NCBI GenBank assembly: GCA_040756055.1
Contig: JBFLZR010000001.1
Location: 561,849 to 625,848, forward strand
DNA: 64,000 nucleotides
From: Candidatus Zixiibacteriota bacterium
GTDB taxonomy: Bacteria; Zixibacteria; MSB-5A5; GN15; FEB-12
Reading direction: 5' to 3'
Positions 7,937-16,792 of this stretch are shown here, in pieces. The notes beneath the pieces are model-generated. The model was not told where the DNA came from. It searched no databases and saw only the letters and a program-made list of their open reading frames with translations. A program made the position numbers and the translations under genes. Every line of letters begins with the position of its first letter. Positions within the stretch are counted from its first letter, which is position 1.

Positions 7937-8011
7937 AGTATTCTCCTTTGACTTATCTCTGATCGTCTTACACTTCAGTTGCGTAGTCCCTCCAACAAAG
8001 GCTTCTTCGGC

Positions 8012-8040
8012 GTTTCAATCTGAAGCAATCATCAGGCCGT
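8012..8040 (-). promoter_or_regulatory. Sigma-54-type promoter of lipoprotein 5
   Basis: Minus strand GGCCTGATGATTGC (8038 to 8025) fits GG-N10-GC. GTTTCAATCTGAAGC (8012-8026) is the overlapping palindrome. About 26-28 bases upstream of the TTGCTTCA block, all four promoters carry a CTGT- or GTGT-initiated short motif, a possible activator or spacing element. Confidence 0.68.
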
Positions 8041-8182
8041 GTGACCGGAAAACCCACAGCGACACGGCAGGCTCTTCGTAAGACTCCTTGTCTGTTGGGA
8101 TTAGTGCCTGTGCAAAATGTGAGCGAAGAGATTTCAGATTTTGAACCTGGCGAACAAAATTTCCAAAAGTGTGGGACGAAAC

Positions 8183-11100
8183 CTACAACGTGGGGAGCGA
8201 CTCCGGCTGCTCTTGGCCCGCGACCCGGCGCAATGAACCGGAGAAAAATGAGAAATATGATGACTCCAGAAGCTGCGGCCAACTATCGCTTCCGTTATGT
8301 TCGGTGAAGTAATCTCGTAACTCAAGCAGAACGGATGCGGCGGATGCCTGCGACGGAGGGGATGTCTCCCACAGACGAATGGCTGATTTCAGGATGAGTT
8401 CAAAAATGTTTTGCTCTTTGGCAAAAGCGAGAGATTTATTATAACAACCGGCGGCCAACCCGAATTCGTTGCTTATCCTGTGGTGCTCGCCGGTGAGGAA
8501 GACGGCTTCGTTATCCGACAGCGGAGCGCTCGCGGTGCCGGCCAGCCTCTGAATATTGGTAATTACTTCGAGAGCCTCCCGGTGGTCGCGCTTGCCGATG
8601 AGCAACCTGGCCAATCCGATACACCCCCTCGTCTGATACTCGATTGAGCCAATCTCCTCGGCGGTCGCGATTGCCTGCCGGTATAGACTCTCGGCTTGGT
8701 CGCTGTCTCCACCGAAGAAAGCCAGTTCGCCGAATCGTACATCACACTCCGACATTAACTCCTTATCGTCCACCTCAGCGGCGAACCGTGCAACTTCTTC
8801 GAATTTCTCGCGTGCAGAGCTCAAGTCGCCGCGCATCATCTCGATATCGCCCAGATTCCCCACCGTGTAATAGTGAGCGTGTCTGTCATCCAGTCTCTGG
8901 AAAATAAGGTCGGCCTGAAGAAACAGGTTCTCCGCTCTGCTCAGCTTGCCGAAAATGCGCGAGAGATTAGCGAGGTTGCCGGATGCATAGGCTACATTGC
9001 GCCGATCACCCATCTTGTCAAAAGTATCCAGCGCTATTTTCGCAAGTTCCTCTGATTTGATAAAAAACCCTCGCTCCTGTTCGATAATGGCCAGGTTGTT
9101 CTGCGTCAGTGCCAGCCTTCGAAGATCGTTACTCTCGAGTTCGACACTTTGCCGGTATACTTCGGCGGCCTCGTCGAGATTACCGGTTCCCCAGTAAGCC
9201 AGCCCGAGCCGGTTATACGCTTCCGCCAGGGTATCCTTATCGCCGATTTCGGCAGCCAACTTAACGGCGTCTCGGCCGGCCTGCTGTGCAGCGGCGAAAT
9301 CTCCTGTACGTCGCTCCAATTGGCACCTGATAGCATGTACCATCGCCTCCGCCTTCTTATCGCCGGCTTTGACTGCGAGTGGAAGAATACTGTTGAGCAC
9401 GTTCCGACTACGATGGTAGCGTGACTGCGTCCAGAGTAACCCTCCGATCTCAATGCCGGCCATCAGATAATCGTGTACGCTTTTGTTGGCTTTCCCGAAC
9501 TTGCGCCATGACGAGAGCAGTTTATATGCATCGGAATAGTGACCTTCCAAAATGAGGAACCGCGAATAGTGTTCATAGAATTCAAAAACCTGATGTGTCT
9601 CCACCTCGGCGCCGTTGCCGCGACTGAGGATTGTGGAGCACTGATGGAAATATTCCGCGCTTTCGGTGAGGGCATAGTCCCGGAAAGCTTTAATGGCCGC
9701 TCTCAGTGAATAGTAGAAACCGTCCTTCCAAGCGCTGGCGCGATAGAAATGGTATGCCAGAAGGTTGAAATGACTGTTTTCCTTCGTTTGCTTGACGATC
9801 TCAGCGTACTTTTGGTGCAGTGCTCTCAACTGTGACTTTGGAATGCAATTGTATACCGCCTCGCGCATTGACGTGTGAACAAAATTGTATTTGCCCGGCC
9901 TGCTCCGGGCCGAAAGTATGCCTGTTGTTGCCAGGATATCAAGCCGAGCCTGAATACTGCCGGCGTCAAGCTCCACGAGCGCCTTGTTTATGAGGCCGGC
10001 AGTGAAATCTCCAACGATCACCGATGCTGCTTTCAGTATGGTCCGGTCGATTTCCGGCAATCCGTCAAACAACGACAGGTGTAAACCGGCCAGTCCATCC
10101 GGCACTGATATCTGTAGTCCGCTCTTGGCAAGCTCCCATTTGCCCGATACTTCGTTTTTGAACAGGTGACCCGAGGTATCGCATTGGGTGAGAAATTCCA
10201 TAATGAAATGCGGGTTGCCCTGCGATGCTCTCAGTACCCGTCCGAACAGCTCTCTTTCTCTACTACCGTTCTGGAAATGGTCCTCAAAGAATTGCCACCA
10301 CTGCGATTCGAGCGGGCAGGCAAGATTGAGCTGCTCAAAGGTGGCAAGGGCCGCCTCAGATAGCGAGCAAGTTTCAATCTCGCGTGATACCACCACAAGC
10401 ATCAAAGGGAGGTCTGTTTCCGGCTCCGCCAGCGACTCCACGAGCGATCTGAAGAACTCGTCGGCTTTGTCAAAATCGTCCACCATCACCAAAGCCGGGT
10501 TCTGGATGAGTTTCTTGACCAGCATAACGAGCAACTCTCTGATTTTCGCTGTCCGAAGCTCGGGTGTAAGGCCTTTTGTCCAATTATTCTCCACTGCGTC
10601 AGACTGCACTATGCCGGAGAGCAGGGGCAGCCATTTGTCGTCAACATTGCTTCTGATGAATTGATCAAGCGTGCTGTTTTTCTCCGCGACGTTTTTTTCC
10701 AGCAACCGCTGAAGGAGGCGTCGCGTCAGCCAGCCGCGCTCAAACAGAAGGGAGTTTTTGCAGGCCAGTGCCGCGTAGACAATCTCGGGACTGGTGTTTA
10801 CGAAATTGGTCAACAGGAAGGTCTTACCCACTCCTGTTTCTCCCGTGACGGCCATGAGATGTTTTTCACCGTGATTGACGCGGTCATAGGCGCTTCTGAG
10901 CCGCTCGAGTTCTTGGTGCTGTCCGACGATAACGGTTTTTTCCGTGCGCGATTCGCCCTTTTCGCTGACCCCGACGAAGCGGTGACAACTGACCTTATCG
11001 CCGAATCCCTTGAGTGCCAGTTGAACCGGTTCGGTAATTACCTCATCGGGCAGTCTGCTTCGCAGAGAAGGTCCCATAAGAATTTCGTTCCATGCAGCCT

Positions 11101-12265
11101 TAGCCATCAATCTGGCGGCCAGATTGATGCCGTCGCCCATCACGGTGTACTCGCGTCTTAATTCGGCTCCGACGTCGCCGCAGAAGAGGGGTCCGATAGC
11201 GAGGCCCACGCGAATCCGAAAAGAGGCGTCAGCCATCGCTACCAGTTCTCTGGCGCAGAGCAGCCCGTTTATCTCATCATTCTCGCGCTTGGTGGGCGCC
11301 CCGAATAGTACCAACAGTTTGTGGCCGCGCTTGAACGGATCAATGCGGGCAATGCTCCCGTGGAGTCGGCGGATGGTCTCGAAGCAGGCCGCGAGTTTCC
11401 GGTTCAACTCGACGACGGCCTGGTCCGGGTCATCGCTTCGTCGCCCGATGTTGTTTTCAAAGGCGGCGAAGAGGACTACTACCTGGCGATGCTCCCCCTG
11501 CACGGACATCGATGGCACCGATGTCTCGATTTTCGCCAACACGTCTCGCGCAACATAGGGCGTCAGCCGCTGACAGCCTTCAAGAGACAAATAATCGTTG
11601 GCGGCACCGGCGTCGTTCTCCGGAGGTCTCGATACATATCGAGCAGCCACGAGACTATAACCTTCACCGACGGGCGTGAGTTTTTCGCTCTCGCTACGCA
11701 GAGCGCCCAGCGCCGGGCCGATTACGAATTCGTTTTCACCGGCGATATCGCAGGCCTGATAGACCTTGCCGAGAATATTTCCGATTGGTTCGGCTTCAAG
11801 TCGGACACCGGGATCTCCCAACGAAGCGAGAAAAAAAGACCCGCTCTCGGCTCCAATGTGTATTTTCAACCGGGTTCTATCCTTCAGTTCAGGGGCCGAG
11901 TTCACTGACTCCAGAGCAGTGAGCGCACAGTGGAAGAATCCTCCGATGTCAAGATCATCGCGGAAGAACGCCCACAGAGCATCGCCCGCGAACTTCAGGA
12001 CATCGCCGCCAAACTTGAATACAACACCCGCAACGGCATCAAAAAAGAGGTTCAGCACTCTGGTGAGAATCTCGGGCCCTTCGTCGCCGGACCTTGAAAG
12101 CTGTCGGGTCAGGGCCGTAAAACCGGAGGCGTCTATGCAGACAATGATACCATGGTGTTCACTCAGTTTGTGAACCTCATCGGCAGTCGACCGGCTATAC
12201 CAATCGCAGATGGTCCGCGGTATATAGGGTAGCAGGTTCTTGTAGTGATTATCGAGCTCACCCAT
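8183..12265 (-). CDS. Soluble-adenylyl-cyclase-like protein: two class III cyclase domains, AAA-type ATPase, TPR
   Basis: 1360 residues; the start at 12265 overlaps the stop of the upstream gene. Cyclase domain 1 (about 38-210) has both metal Asp residues (D45 in CIDASGFT, D95 in KFAGDALW) and the adenine-type Lys K91. Domain 2 (about 255-430) lacks the metal residues (LFAAFEN) but keeps the transition-state Asn and Arg (N380, R384 in GDGINLAARL). This complementary split matches mammalian sAC, so one pseudo-heterodimeric site making cAMP is predicted. A Walker A motif GETGVGKT (474-481) opens an AAA/STAND-type ATPase, followed by about 600 residues of helical repeats with several TPR units. 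Cytosolic; the ligand sensed is unknown. Confidence 0.85.
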   Translation of the reverse strand: MGELDNHYKNLLPYIPRTICDWYSRSTADEVHKLSEHHGIIVCIDASGFTALTRQLSRSGDEGPEILTRVLNLFFDAVAGVVFKFGGDVLKFAGDALWAFFRDDLDIGGFFHCALTALESVNSAPELKDRTRLKIHIGAESGSFFLASLGDPGVRLEAEPIGNILGKVYQACDIAGENEFVIGPALGALRSESEKLTPVGEGYSLVAARYVSRPPENDAGAANDYLSLEGCQRLTPYVARDVLAKIETSVPSMSVQGEHRQVVVLFAAFENNIGRRSDDPDQAVVELNRKLAACFETIRRLHGSIARIDPFKRGHKLLVLFGAPTKRENDEINGLLCARELVAMADASFRIRVGLAIGPLFCGDVGAELRREYTVMGDGINLAARLMAKAAWNEILMGPSLRSRLPDEVITEPVQLALKGFGDKVSCHRFVGVSEKGESRTEKTVIVGQHQELERLRSAYDRVNHGEKHLMAVTGETGVGKTFLLTNFVNTSPEIVYAALACKNSLLFERGWLTRRLLQRLLEKNVAEKNSTLDQFIRSNVDDKWLPLLSGIVQSDAVENNWTKGLTPELRTAKIRELLVMLVKKLIQNPALVMVDDFDKADEFFRSLVESLAEPETDLPLMLVVVSREIETCSLSEAALATFEQLNLACPLESQWWQFFEDHFQNGSRERELFGRVLRASQGNPHFIMEFLTQCDTSGHLFKNEVSGKWELAKSGLQISVPDGLAGLHLSLFDGLPEIDRTILKAASVIVGDFTAGLINKALVELDAGSIQARLDILATTGILSARSRPGKYNFVHTSMREAVYNCIPKSQLRALHQKYAEIVKQTKENSHFNLLAYHFYRASAWKDGFYYSLRAAIKAFRDYALTESAEYFHQCSTILSRGNGAEVETHQVFEFYEHYSRFLILEGHYSDAYKLLSSWRKFGKANKSVHDYLMAGIEIGGLLWTQSRYHRSRNVLNSILPLAVKAGDKKAEAMVHAIRCQLERRTGDFAAAQQAGRDAVKLAAEIGDKDTLAEAYNRLGLAYWGTGNLDEAAEVYRQSVELESNDLRRLALTQNNLAIIEQERGFFIKSEELAKIALDTFDKMGDRRNVAYASGNLANLSRIFGKLSRAENLFLQADLIFQRLDDRHAHYYTVGNLGDIEMMRGDLSSAREKFEEVARFAAEVDDKELMSECDVRFGELAFFGGDSDQAESLYRQAIATAEEIGSIEYQTRGCIGLARLLIGKRDHREALEVITNIQRLAGTASAPLSDNEAVFLTGEHHRISNEFGLAAGCYNKSLAFAKEQNIFELILKSAIRLWETSPPSQASAASVLLELRDYFTEHNGSDSWPQLLESSYFSFFSGSLRRVAGQEQPESLPTL

Positions 12266-12611
12266 TGTAAACAAAGATCCTGATGGCAAACAGCACGAGA
12301 ATGTGCACGGCCTGGTCAAAGTAGAAGGCCTGTTTGGTACCGTTGAACTTGTATGCCTTCAAATAGTCCTGAAGCCAGTGTGCCACGAAAATGACGATCA
12401 GCGCTACGGCAGTACTCAAATGGAAAAAGGCGGTGCTGGCATTCATATACAGACCAAAAAAGAGAAAGACGGCCATTACCAGCGTATACATGGCGACATG
12501 ATAGGTCAGCACACCGATGGAACGTTTCTTTTCTTCTGCCACACGATCGCTCTGCAAAGCAAAGTCGCCGAAAAAATGTCCGAGCACCAGATAGAACAAC
12601 AGGTCAACCAT
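12258..12611 (-). CDS. DUF3307-like small membrane protein
   Basis: 117 residues, mostly hydrophobic, with about four membrane helices. The pattern GHFFGDFALQSD near the N-terminus, a conserved LTYHVAMY segment and AHWLQDYLKA in the third quarter is that of the DUF3307 family, whose biochemical role is not known. It overlaps the kinase gene before it and the cyclase gene after it by eight bases each, so translation is coupled. The position between a cNMP-binding kinase and a cyclase suggests a membrane partner in that signalling system. Confidence 0.7.
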   Translation of the reverse strand: MVDLLFYLVLGHFFGDFALQSDRVAEEKKRSIGVLTYHVAMYTLVMAVFLFFGLYMNASTAFFHLSTAVALIVIFVAHWLQDYLKAYKFNGTKQAFYFDQAVHILVLFAIRIFVYNG

Positions 12612-14133
12612 TGAAGCCCTCCCTGGTCAAGGGCAAGGTGATTTCAAAGGTCGTTCCGGCACCGACTTTCGAATCGATTTTCATCCGGCCGCTGTGCGCC
12701 TGAACGATCTTGAAGACCGACATCAGACCTATTCCATGTCCTCGTTCCTTGGTTGTAAATCGTTCTTTGAAAACCTTCGCTATAAGCCCTTCGGCCATAC
12801 CGGGACCGTTGTCGATGACCTTTATAACCGCCATGTGTTCTTCGGGAGCGATCGACATGTCAACCGTTATCTGCTTATGCTCTTTTTCCGTGCACTGAGA
12901 CAGAGCTTCGGCCGCGTTGACGAGAAGATTTATGATGACGCGACGAATCTGATCTTCCTTGACCGGAAGAGCCGAGGGGAAATCAGCGCTTACTTTACGG
13001 GCGAACTTGATAGTCTGGAAAGCCGCCTGCGACCGGCAGAATCTTATAAGAGCGCTTACGGCGGACGGCAGGTTAACGGCACGAAATTCGCTTTTATCGT
13101 CGCGATATATCATCATGTTCTCGACAAACTGCACAATCTCGTGTGAAGTATCGGAGATAGCCTGGAATGAACCCTTCATCTGGGCTTTCTGATCGGGTGA
13201 AAGCCGGGTCAGCGCCAGTTCGACATTGCCAATCAAAACGCCAAGATAATTCTTGAGGTCATGCGCCAGCTCGCTGGCGGTTTCCTGGGCGCTTTCGTAT
13301 TTCTCGATGTCCACTATGGTTTGGTTGAGAACCTTCAATTCCGAAATATCCTGACAGATTATCAGATGCAGGACAATATCGCCATGGCCGGACAGGGATG
13401 TAACCGAGAGATATACCGGAAACCGCTCGCTGTTTCTGAGCCCGGTGGCTTCGCCGTGCCAGTACTCTATGTCGCTGGCCAGAATATTTGCGATGTCGAA
13501 ATTTTCTATCAGCGAGCCTATCGCGATGTCCTCTTCCGGGTTGGCAATCTCGAACATCCGCAGGGTGGCTTTATTCATTCGGAAAATGTCGCCACGATTC
13601 GTCGTCAACAGGATCGGACTCGGGGATTGGTCTACGACACAATCCAGAAACGAGTTGAGATGAACAAGCTCTTCGTTGGTCTTTGTCAGAAGCCGATTAT
13701 TTTCTTCGAGCTCCTCCATACGCGAAGAATCTGACTCACGGAGCTTGCTGGAAAGACTCCGAAGCACCCGCGTTGCCAGCGCCGGTTGTTCGCGAATACA
13801 CTTTTCGAAATTGACTCTGGAAAATTCGAGCACCTGACAGTCGGATCCGGCGACAACGGTGGCAAACCGCGGCGATTCTTCCACCAGCGCCATTTCACCG
13901 ATGAAATCACCGGGTCCGCGCAATGCAATCAGGCGCGGAGCGACTTTGTCGCTGCCCTGTTTGAGAACGCGCACGGTACCACGTAAAACCAGAAGCATGG
14001 TGCTTCCGGGTTCACCCTCAGCGAATATGACCTCGCCCGGCTGATACTCTTTTGCCAATGAGTATTCTTCAGCAAGGCGGATGAGAACCAGGTCTAAAGC
14101 AGGGTTGGTCGAACTCAGGTTGTTTATCCGCAT
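12604..14133 (-). CDS. Sensor histidine kinase with cyclic-nucleotide-binding and PAS domains
   Basis: 509 residues, no membrane helix. Order: cNMP-binding domain (about 20-140; VIFAEGEPGSTMLLVLRGT, GDFIGEMALVEESPRFATV), a short coiled coil, a PAS domain (about 165-275), a histidine-containing helix ELAHDLKNYLGVLIGN with the presumed phosphorylated His, then an HATPase domain with NLLVNAAEAL (N box), DNGPGMAE (G1) and GHGIGLMSV (G2). No receiver or response regulator is encoded nearby. Since a cyclase gene lies in the same operon, cAMP is the likely ligand of the first domain (inference). A palindrome resembling those at the lipoprotein promoters lies about 115 bases upstream. Confidence 0.88.
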   Translation of the reverse strand: MRINNLSSTNPALDLVLIRLAEEYSLAKEYQPGEVIFAEGEPGSTMLLVLRGTVRVLKQGSDKVAPRLIALRGPGDFIGEMALVEESPRFATVVAGSDCQVLEFSRVNFEKCIREQPALATRVLRSLSSKLRESDSSRMEELEENNRLLTKTNEELVHLNSFLDCVVDQSPSPILLTTNRGDIFRMNKATLRMFEIANPEEDIAIGSLIENFDIANILASDIEYWHGEATGLRNSERFPVYLSVTSLSGHGDIVLHLIICQDISELKVLNQTIVDIEKYESAQETASELAHDLKNYLGVLIGNVELALTRLSPDQKAQMKGSFQAISDTSHEIVQFVENMMIYRDDKSEFRAVNLPSAVSALIRFCRSQAAFQTIKFARKVSADFPSALPVKEDQIRRVIINLLVNAAEALSQCTEKEHKQITVDMSIAPEEHMAVIKVIDNGPGMAEGLIAKVFKERFTTKERGHGIGLMSVFKIVQAHSGRMKIDSKVGAGTTFEITLPLTREGFNG

Positions 14134-14246
14134 AGTCTTAGGTATCGGTAAAACAACGAGAAATCTTTATGTGCTCGCCTGATTGCAGTCGATGAAAAAA
14201 GGTGTTTTACGAGGACTTAGCTTACAATAATGTCAGCGAATCCGCT

Positions 14247-14261
14247 GTTTCAAACTGAAAC
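14247..14261 (-). promoter_or_regulatory. Palindrome upstream of the kinase-cyclase operon
   Basis: GTTTCAAACTGAAAC is a perfect GTTTCA-N3-TGAAAC inverted repeat. The same motif, with GC in place of the last AC, overlaps the four sigma-54-type promoters of the lipoprotein array. There is no GG-N10-GC here, so it would be a repressor or activator site rather than a sigma-54 promoter. Confidence 0.4.
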
Positions 14262-14277
14262 GTTCATGAGACAAATT

Positions 14278-15021
14278 TTACGGTTTACGGCCGATTACCA
14301 TGATTTCGTACTCGTCAAGATCCAACGGGCGTCGCCCCCAGTTTCCGGCCGTGCCGCCGCCAATGTACTCTACCTCGAAGCCGGATATTCGCAGCATGAG
14401 CAGCAATTCGGCGGGAGCGAATCCGCGCTCGGAAACCCGCAACGATTTTTTTTGGCCCGATATTTCATATTCCATGTCGTAGTTCTCAATTACGTAGATT
14501 GGGTCCAGCTTGCCCGAAGCCACATCGTCATTGTTGTATAAGCGTATGAGACGAAACGCGTTGAGGGCCGTCAGTATAAACTTGCCCCCTGGTTTGAGGG
14601 CCTTGTGGATATTTCGAAGAGTGGCCAGATCGTGTTCAGCGGGATTGTCGTCCGCCCCAAGCAATCCAAAAGAGCCTTCGCACAGGCACATACAGACGTC
14701 AAACTGATGATCGATCTCAAAAGTGGTGGCATCCGCCTCCATCCATTTTACCTCAACTCCTGCCCTTTTTGCCGCCTGAGTCGCCTGCTTGAGCATCCCC
14801 GGCGAAAGGTCGATACCGGTGACATCATACCCCCGACGGGCCAATTCAACCGAATGTCGGCCCGTGCCACAACCAACATCCAAAACGGTACATCCGGCGT
14901 CAAGTTCGAGCTGCTTTATAATGAAGTCGACTTCCGCTAAGGTATTCTTGGTGAACACATTACCCATGTAATCAGGGGCGTGTTCGTCGAAAAAGGTCCG
15001 CCAGTTATTTTGCCCGCGCAT
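14278..15021 (-). CDS. Class I SAM-dependent methyltransferase
   Basis: About 247 residues. Start chosen at 15021 because GGGAGA lies nine bases upstream; an ATG at 15042 has no ribosome site. Motif I is LDVGCGTGRHSVELARRG, followed by VTGIDLS (acidic end of beta 2), an ADATTFE segment and a LKPGGKFILTA strand, the classical Rossmann order. The N-terminal WRTFFDEHAPDYMGNVF recalls small-molecule methyltransferases. Substrate not evident. It is separated from the kinase operon by 144 bases and is probably its own unit. Confidence 0.82.
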   Translation of the reverse strand: MRGQNNWRTFFDEHAPDYMGNVFTKNTLAEVDFIIKQLELDAGCTVLDVGCGTGRHSVELARRGYDVTGIDLSPGMLKQATQAAKRAGVEVKWMEADATTFEIDHQFDVCMCLCEGSFGLLGADDNPAEHDLATLRNIHKALKPGGKFILTALNAFRLIRLYNNDDVASGKLDPIYVIENYDMEYEISGQKKSLRVSERGFAPAELLLMLRISGFEVEYIGGGTAGNWGRRPLDLDEYEIMVIGRKP

Positions 15022-15306
15022 AATCTCAAATCTCCCATGCATTTTTCATTTTCTTACGTTTGGAGCAATTGGATATTTTTGATTATAATCGATCTTTACC
15101 GACGATTTCACCAAATTTCTGTAGAATTTCACCTGTGGGCCAGGCTATCACGGAGCCTGCCGAAACTCTTATCCCCGGCTTTTCGTATGGTAATTCAGAC
15201 CGGAGAGCTAAAACCGTACTTTGAACAGGAAGAACCCGAAAACAAGTGACTCCCGCGGTTTCATAAGTCGAGTCAGGTTCAATCAAGATAAATAAGGAGC
15301 TCTGAG
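15022..15306. other. Intergenic region, no gene seen
   Basis: 285 bases between the divergent methyltransferase and S41 peptidase genes. It holds short frames without ribosome sites or family resemblance. AAGGAG at 15294-15299 belongs to the peptidase gene. I see no clear -35/-10 pair. Confidence 0.5.
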
Positions 15307-16713
15307 ATGTTTGATGGTATGCATGCACGTTGGCGGTATGTGCTCAACTGTGCCGCAGTGCTTGGGACAGTCTTTGTAGTCGCGGTCGTGTTTGCGTTTG
15401 GCAGTGCCACGGCGCAACCAATGCCTGCGGGTGGTGATGATTCACCGAAAATCGACGCCAAAAAGCAGGCGGAGATTATCGACAGTGTGGTAGCAGCACT
15501 GAATGAAATCTACGTATTCCCCGAGACAGCCAAAAAGATGGAGCAGTATCTTCGCCAGCGCCACAAGGACAAAGCCTACAATGGTCTTGCTACTACTCGC
15601 GAGTTCACCGCGCAATTAACCGAAGATGTGCGTGAGATAAGTAAGGATCGGCACCTGGCAGTCATCTTCATGCCCCAGGATGATGTCGATTATTTTCTGA
15701 ACCGTGACTCCGTGTCGGAGCAGGAACAGCGGCGAATCCTGCAGGAGGAAATCCGGCGAGAGAGTTACAGTAATTTCGACTTTGAAAAGGTCGAGCGCAT
15801 GTCGGGTAACGTGGGTTATCTGAAGTTCAATAGCTTTGCGGAAGCCGAATATGCCGGAGCGACCGCAGTTGCGGCGCTCAATTTCCTTGCCCATTGCGAT
15901 GCTCTCATTATTGACCTGCGCGATAATGGCGGTGGAAACCCGTCAATGATTCAACTTATCACGAGCTATTTCTTCGAAGAGCCGGTTCATCTCAACAGCT
16001 TCTACGTTCGCGCGGAGGATAGCATCCATCAGTTCTGGACCCAGTCACATGTTCAGGGTCCTCGCATGACCGATGTTGATCTTTATGTCCTGACGAGCTC
16101 GCGCACTTTCTCCGGGGCCGAGGAATTCACCTATAACCTGAAAAATCTCAAGCGGGCCACCATCGTCGGTGAAACCACAGGTGGAGGGGCGCACCCGGTC
16201 GACCGTCGGCTATTCGCCAACCTGAATGTCGCTATGTCGCTGCCTTTTGGACGCGCTATCAATCCGATAACCGGTACCAACTGGGAAGGTGTTGGCGTCG
16301 AGCCGGATATAAAGGTGTCCCGTGAACAGGCGCTGGATGTCGCCTACACCGAAGCTCTCAAGTCCCTGTTGGAAAAAGCTACCGATGAAGAACGCAAGCA
16401 GAACCTTAGATTCATCATGGATATAAAACAGGCTCTCAGAAATCCGGCAGTGGTTGGTGAGGATATTCTGCGTAAGTATGTCGGTGTCTATGGGCCACGC
16501 GAGATTACTTACGAGGACGGTGCCCTTTATTACCAGCGTAAGCCCAACCCGAAGTTGAAAATGATCCCTCTCAGTGAAAACACTTTCTGCTTCGACCAAC
16601 TGGATTATTTCAAGCTGAAAGTCAATGTCGATGCTGACGGTAACCCTACGGAGTTGATGGGAATATATTCGGGAGGCAACGTGGATGTAACGCCTAAGGG
16701 AGAGGCCCAATAA
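15307..16713 (+). CDS. Secreted S41-family (IRBP/tail-specific type) peptidase
   Basis: 468 residues with AAGGAG seven bases before the ATG. Signal peptide about 1-37. An N-terminal helical domain (about 50-120: EIIDSVVAALNEIYVFPETA, ISKDRHLAVIF) is typical of the IRBP-like branch of S41, followed by the core with ALIIDLRDNGGGNPSM and the nucleophile region TFSGAEEFTYNL, where S269 is the likely catalytic Ser. No PDZ domain is evident. A C-terminal beta-rich domain (about 385-468) follows. It would act in the periplasm or outside the cell. It converges on the HtrA gene and shares a terminator with it. Confidence 0.85.
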   Translation: MFDGMHARWRYVLNCAAVLGTVFVVAVVFAFGSATAQPMPAGGDDSPKIDAKKQAEIIDSVVAALNEIYVFPETAKKMEQYLRQRHKDKAYNGLATTREFTAQLTEDVREISKDRHLAVIFMPQDDVDYFLNRDSVSEQEQRRILQEEIRRESYSNFDFEKVERMSGNVGYLKFNSFAEAEYAGATAVAALNFLAHCDALIIDLRDNGGGNPSMIQLITSYFFEEPVHLNSFYVRAEDSIHQFWTQSHVQGPRMTDVDLYVLTSSRTFSGAEEFTYNLKNLKRATIVGETTGGGAHPVDRRLFANLNVAMSLPFGRAINPITGTNWEGVGVEPDIKVSREQALDVAYTEALKSLLEKATDEERKQNLRFIMDIKQALRNPAVVGEDILRKYVGVYGPREITYEDGALYYQRKPNPKLKMIPLSENTFCFDQLDYFKLKVNVDADGNPTELMGIYSGGNVDVTPKGEAQ

Positions 16714-16733
16714 ATCTGTCAGGTGATTATGCG

Positions 16734-16766
16734 AAAACGGCGAATGCGTCTGGCATCCGCCGTTTT
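16734..16766. terminator. Bidirectional intrinsic terminator
   Basis: AAAACGGCG and CGCCGTTTT form the outer stem, with an inner ATGC/GCAT stem and a short loop. A run of T follows on both strands, so it can end both the S41 peptidase gene and the convergent HtrA gene. Confidence 0.8.
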
Positions 16767-16792
16767 CTTTTGGGGTCCGTTGCAGTGAATCT

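Noticed and set aside
14247-14261. Palindrome at 14247 as a fifth sigma-54 promoter
   Set aside because: The GG and GC dinucleotides at the required spacing are missing; only the palindrome is shared.
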